Notes under the pieces: generated by a model
Databases searched by the model: none
What the model was told of the DNA's origin: nothing
The model's input: the letters and a program-made list of their open reading frames with translations, nothing else
In this document: positions 60,718 through 64,000 of the stretch, one piece after another
Numbering within the stretch: the stretch's first letter is position 1
Layout of the letters: every line of letters begins with the position of its first letter
Source: Flavobacterium frigoris PS1
GTDB taxonomy: Bacteria > Bacteroidota > Bacteroidia > Flavobacteriales > Flavobacteriaceae
Direction: 5' to 3'
Assembly (NCBI RefSeq): GCF_000252125.1
Contig: NZ_AHKF01000022.1
Location: 115,894-179,893 of the forward strand
DNA length: 64,000 nucleotides
Made by a program: the position numbers and the translations under genes

Positions 60718-61203
60718 TTATTTTAAATCTTTTGGAACTATTATTTTTTTTGTTTTGCCTTTTTCTATTTTTTCCCAGTATTGAGTATCGAACTGTAAAG
60801 ATACAAATCCACAGGTAGGGACATTAATAATTACAACATTTCCAAATTTATTAACAAAATTCGTCATTGCTGCATTATGCCCAAAAATAATCAAATTGTC
60901 AATAGAATTGTCACACGATTTAACGATATCTTCTAGGTTCTTTTCGTCAAAAGTATAAAGTTCACTTTTATAAACGATACATTCTAAGGGGTATAATATG
61001 TTTTGAGCAAAAATTCGAGCAGTGTCTGAAGCCCTCTTAGCTACGCTACTCCAAATGATATATGTCTTAGGAATAAAATCGTGAATATTTAATGATACTA
61101 AATGAGCATCTTTCATTCCTCTTTGGTCTAATGGTCTATCAATATCTTGCAAAGGTGCATCCCAACTAGATTTTGCATGTCTTATTAATATTAGATTTTT
61201 CAT
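60718..61203 (-). CDS. SixA-like histidine phosphatase
   Basis: A 161-residue phosphohistidine/phosphoester phosphatase of the RHG superfamily: ILIRHAKSSWDAPLQDIDRP (catalytic RHG-type RHA), WSSVAKRASDTARIF, and NLIIFGHNAAMTNFVNKFGN (second His). SixA of E. coli dephosphorylates a His-phosphotransfer protein. Here it precedes ppk1 by 9 bases, so a role in phosphohistidine or polyphosphate turnover is a reasonable inference: PPK1 itself is autophosphorylated on His. The cluster runs sixA-ppk1-ppx. Confidence 0.92.
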   Translation of the reverse strand: MKNLILIRHAKSSWDAPLQDIDRPLDQRGMKDAHLVSLNIHDFIPKTYIIWSSVAKRASDTARIFAQNILYPLECIVYKSELYTFDEKNLEDIVKSCDNSIDNLIIFGHNAAMTNFVNKFGNVVIINVPTCGFVSLQFDTQYWEKIEKGKTKKIIVPKDLK

Positions 61204-61875
61204 ATTTGGAATTTTTCATATTAATTTCAAGAAGATTACTTTGGTTTAGAAAGATACAATAATATATTATTATTCTGTATTTGTTTTTATTGAAATTTAT
61301 CCAAACAGACAAATATTATGTAGGGTAAAAAGTATAAATTATCCTTTATTGTGTTTCTATTTTTTATATTTTATTTTTGTTAAAATAAACCAGCAATTTT
61401 TTTTAAAATATTTTAGTCCGATTATTCCTTTAATTAAGATCATTAAAGAATTAGTTTTTCTATCAAGTAAATTAAATCTATTCTACTTTTTACTAATGTT
61501 AAGGTTCATATACGGCACCAATCCGTAATTTTAACAATACATTGCAGATATTTGAAAAAAAATAAGGTACTGAAAAACAAGACTTTAAACCCTTATTGGA
61601 AATAGCTATTTCGTCTAATTTTTAACATAATTACTATATTTACTCTACAATAAGCAATATACTTTAACAAAATCTTTATTTAGATGTAAGATTCAGAACG
61701 CAATTTATTATTCTTTTTAGCTGAAAAATCGTAAAAAAAATGCTTTTTAACGAGTTTTTAGGTTATTCAAAGAGAAAATTTATTAAACAAATCAAATGTA
61801 ATTAGATTCGTATAAAATTAGGTTTACCTAAATTTTAATGTTCTCAACATAACATTGAGCCACAACCATAATAAA
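61204..61875. other. 672-base intergenic region before the vWA protein
   Basis: Very AT-rich with no coding frame of note. TTAGGT-TT-ACCTAA (61818-61831) is a 6+6 inverted repeat 45 bases ahead of the start codon and could be an operator. No clear -7/-33 pair was found. The region holds the promoter for the large adhesin-like gene and that of the divergent sixA operon. Confidence 0.5.
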
Positions 61876-64000
61876 ATGGATTATATGAAAACGAAAATTA
61901 CTCTTCTTTTACTAGCTTTCTTTATGTTCGTTGGTAATACCTATTCCCAAATCGAAACAGATCCTGATCATCTTGGTGGTGCTGTTTATATTGGAAGTGT
62001 AGCTCCTTTTACGGTACCAGTTGATATTACGGGTGTACAGCAAAAACCGAGCGCAAAACTGGCAAAAAACACATCAATTACTGGAAAAACTAGTGTGGCT
62101 CCTCGTTTGGAATGGCCTAATCCCGGTGCTGTCCAAATTGAAAAAACAGCTGAGGCTACTACTACTCCTGGTAAATGGAAAATTAATATTTTAACGCAGG
62201 GAAAAAACATTCCTAAAACTACTGATGTTGTTTTAGTTATTGATGACTCAGGGAGTATGAGCGGAAATAAAATTTCTAGCGCCAGAAGTGCGGCAAAAAC
62301 TTTTGTCAGCGAATTACTAAACAATTCAACAGGAATTAGAATTGCTGTTGTGACTCTAAATTCTCCCAGTAGTACTGGAAGTCCTCAATTAGACCAAACA
62401 TTTACAAATAGTACATCGACTTTGAATACAGCAATTGATGCTATAGGTGCTAGTGGAGGTACAAATATACAAGGAGGTTTTTATGCAGCCAGACAATTGG
62501 TCAACACCAGTAGTGCTGATAAAAAAGTAGTGATATTATTATCTGATGGAGATCCCACTTATAGTTACCAAACAACAACGTTAATTACTCCTTCCGCTCC
62601 TTCTTGTTCAAATAGTAACTGGAATATATCTAGATCTAGTTTTGAAGCTGGCATGACAGTTACTTCAAGTAATTATGGAAATGTTGTAGGAAACGGAAGT
62701 TCTTTTAATTATGCTTTATATACAGCAACCTCTAGGAACTGTAATAACTTTGAAGCTGGTAATCACGGAATGCCTACTAAATATGAAGCTAGTTTACTTA
62801 TAAATGCTGGAGTAGACGTTTATACAATTGGTTTTGATGTTACTGCTGGAGGAAATGCTGAAAACACCTTGTCAGGTTCGCAAAACAAAGGATATTTTGC
62901 GGCAACTACTGCCAACATATCAAATATTTATTCACAAATAAGATCTAATATTGCTTATGCAGCAACTAATGCTGTATTAACTGATCCAATGAGTACTTAC
63001 ATTGTCCTGCAAGCTGGAGCAGTTCCATCTTATTCGGTAATCCCAAGTACTACAGGTAACGTCGTAGTCTCTAAAGGGACAGTAACATTTGTTAATAATG
63101 GCTATGTTTTAAATGACCCTGATAATCCTGCAAGTGGAAACAGCAGTTTAATTAAATGGAAAATAATTTGGAATATAGGTACTATAAGTGAAATAGGTGA
63201 TACAATGTATTATTATGTCACTATGGCTCCTAATACAAATCCGACCATTTTATATGATGCCAATGAGAAAACTTATATGGATTATACTGATGTAAATGGT
63301 AATATTAATGCACATCAAGAAACACCAACTGATTTTACGATCCCAAAAGTAAGTGGCGGAAAAGGATCCATTGAAATTATTTATTATACTGTTAATGAAA
63401 ATGGAAACCCTATAAATAGTAATGGAGTCGTTGTGCCAAAAGAAAATGCAGTAAAAATAATTCCTGGAAATAGCAAATACTATGAATATAATGGAAGTAC
63501 AGCCTTAGATGTCAACCAAAATTATACGGTTTCACCTGAAGCATTATATAATTCAAACAGTTCATTATATCAACTATATTGTACTTTCGGAAATATCTCT
63601 ATTACACCAACGCCAACAACACCAAATGTAGTAGTTTGGTTTGGTTATAGATTAGGTACAAAACCAACGCTTACACCAACACAACCAACTTGCACTGTTG
63701 ACACTGGAAGTGTTACAATAACAGGGATTACTGGAGAGACTTACAGTTTCGATGGAGGACCATATAGTACAAATTTAGTTTATAGCGGACTTGCGGCTAG
63801 CTCAGCGCACACTGTTACAGCTAAAAATGCAGCAGGTTGCATTTCAGTCGTGAGTAACATCACATTAGACGGATTGCTTGCAAAGCCAACCGCGAACGCA
63901 GGGACTGCTTTTACTAAAAATTGTCTGACTAATATATCAGGTGGTGCAATAGGAGAAGCTTCAGAAACAGGATATACTTATTCTTGGGTATCGTCACCTG
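61876..64000 (+). CDS. Secreted von Willebrand factor A-domain adhesin-like protein (3' end outside window)
   Basis: At least 708 residues, open to the window edge. A signal peptide (MKTKITLLLLAFFMFVGNTY, starting at the ATG at 61876 or the one three codons later) is followed by a short spacer and a vWA domain from ~115: TDVVLVIDDSGSMSG with the MIDAS residues D123, S125 and S127, then GTNIQGGFYAAR and VVILLSDGDP. Further on are Ig/PKD-like repeats (TGSVTITGITGETYSFDGGP, then GAIGEASETGYTYSWVSSP). This resembles large Flavobacterial surface proteins exported by the type IX system and used in adhesion or gliding; the C-terminal sorting domain would lie beyond the window. Confidence 0.88.
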   Translation, partial: MDYMKTKITLLLLAFFMFVGNTYSQIETDPDHLGGAVYIGSVAPFTVPVDITGVQQKPSAKLAKNTSITGKTSVAPRLEWPNPGAVQIEKTAEATTTPGKWKINILTQGKNIPKTTDVVLVIDDSGSMSGNKISSARSAAKTFVSELLNNSTGIRIAVVTLNSPSSTGSPQLDQTFTNSTSTLNTAIDAIGASGGTNIQGGFYAARQLVNTSSADKKVVILLSDGDPTYSYQTTTLITPSAPSCSNSNWNISRSSFEAGMTVTSSNYGNVVGNGSSFNYALYTATSRNCNNFEAGNHGMPTKYEASLLINAGVDVYTIGFDVTAGGNAENTLSGSQNKGYFAATTANISNIYSQIRSNIAYAATNAVLTDPMSTYIVLQAGAVPSYSVIPSTTGNVVVSKGTVTFVNNGYVLNDPDNPASGNSSLIKWKIIWNIGTISEIGDTMYYYVTMAPNTNPTILYDANEKTYMDYTDVNGNINAHQETPTDFTIPKVSGGKGSIEIIYYTVNENGNPINSNGVVVPKENAVKIIPGNSKYYEYNGSTALDVNQNYTVSPEALYNSNSSLYQLYCTFGNISITPTPTTPNVVVWFGYRLGTKPTLTPTQPTCTVDTGSVTITGITGETYSFDGGPYSTNLVYSGLAASSAHTVTAKNAAGCISVVSNITLDGLLAKPTANAGTAFTKNCLTNISGGAIGEASETGYTYSWVSSP

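Noticed and set aside
61986..62324. Minus-strand frame inside the vWA gene
   Set aside because: The plus strand is open for 708 codons with a MIDAS motif in the same place; the minus frame is a shadow.
1..64000. CRISPR arrays or insertion sequences
   Set aside because: No regularly spaced direct repeats and no transposase or integrase reading frame were seen on either strand.

Overview
The window looks like a chromosomal segment of a Flavobacterium-like member of the Bacteroidota. The DNA is AT-rich. Many genes are preceded by the Bacteroidota -7 element TAnnTTTG. The gene content is typical of the group: a fused E1 alpha/beta 2-oxoacid dehydrogenase, a DUF3822 gene overlapping rsmD, SusC/FecA-type TonB receptor architecture, paired M16 peptidases, and the start of a large secreted von Willebrand A protein of the kind exported by type IX secretion. 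No integrase, transposase, CRISPR array or rRNA gene was seen. There is one tRNA (Val, anticodon TAC, minus strand) and the RNase P RNA (minus strand).

Layout. 0-9.4 kb: LysR regulator, a 38-residue membrane miniprotein, DUF885 lipoprotein, fused E1, 2OG-Fe(II) oxygenase, SUI1 factor, nucleoside phosphorylase with a chimeric 3' scrap, GNAT, AraC regulator. 9.5-18.1 kb: acetyl/succinyl-CoA transferase, cytosolic ABC-type substrate-binding protein, transglutaminase-like membrane protein, class A beta-lactamase-like lipoprotein, bestrophin, Cys-rich secreted protein, a TonB receptor broken by one frameshift, tRNA-Val. 18.2-39 kb: ABC exporter, proline dehydrogenase, aroB, a polyamine-type cluster (59-residue protein, arginine decarboxylase, deoxyhypusine-synthase-like protein, acidic protein), recQ with a base-excision glycosylase, DinB protein, PEP carboxylase, Lrp/AsnC regulator, M14 peptidase and divergent XRE regulator, acyltransferase, spermidine-synthase-like protein, K+ channel, M16 pair. 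39.1-47.0 kb: an accessory block. 47-64 kb: kdsB, acyltransferase, aromatic ring dioxygenase, VOC protein, RecD-like helicase, DUF3822-rsmD, ketopantoate reductase family, rnpB, two tandem paralogs, dnaX with a slippery site, the ppx-ppk1-sixA polyphosphate cluster, and the vWA protein running off the end.

The most interesting part is the 40.4-46.6 kb block: AraC regulator, 6-phospho-3-hexuloisomerase, 3-hexulose-6-phosphate synthase, 6-phosphogluconate dehydrogenase, glucose-6-phosphate dehydrogenase and 6-phosphogluconolactonase, all on the plus strand. With a phosphoglucose isomerase from elsewhere, these enzymes close the dissimilatory ribulose-monophosphate cycle, which oxidises formaldehyde to CO2 while making NADPH. 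The block is bordered on the left by a decayed second copy of kdsB and on the right by a decayed 3' fragment of the RecD-like helicase that abuts the intact kdsB. This is what remains if a kdsB-to-helicase segment was tandemly duplicated and the left copy was then replaced or invaded by the formaldehyde genes.

Other points of note: an array of TTTAC-N4-GTAAA-type palindromes between the XRE regulator and the divergent M14 peptidase; a dnaX A AAA AAG slippery heptamer with the tau tail in the -1 frame; an unusually long inverted repeat ahead of the hexuloisomerase gene; and several unlisted small genes and intergenic repeats.
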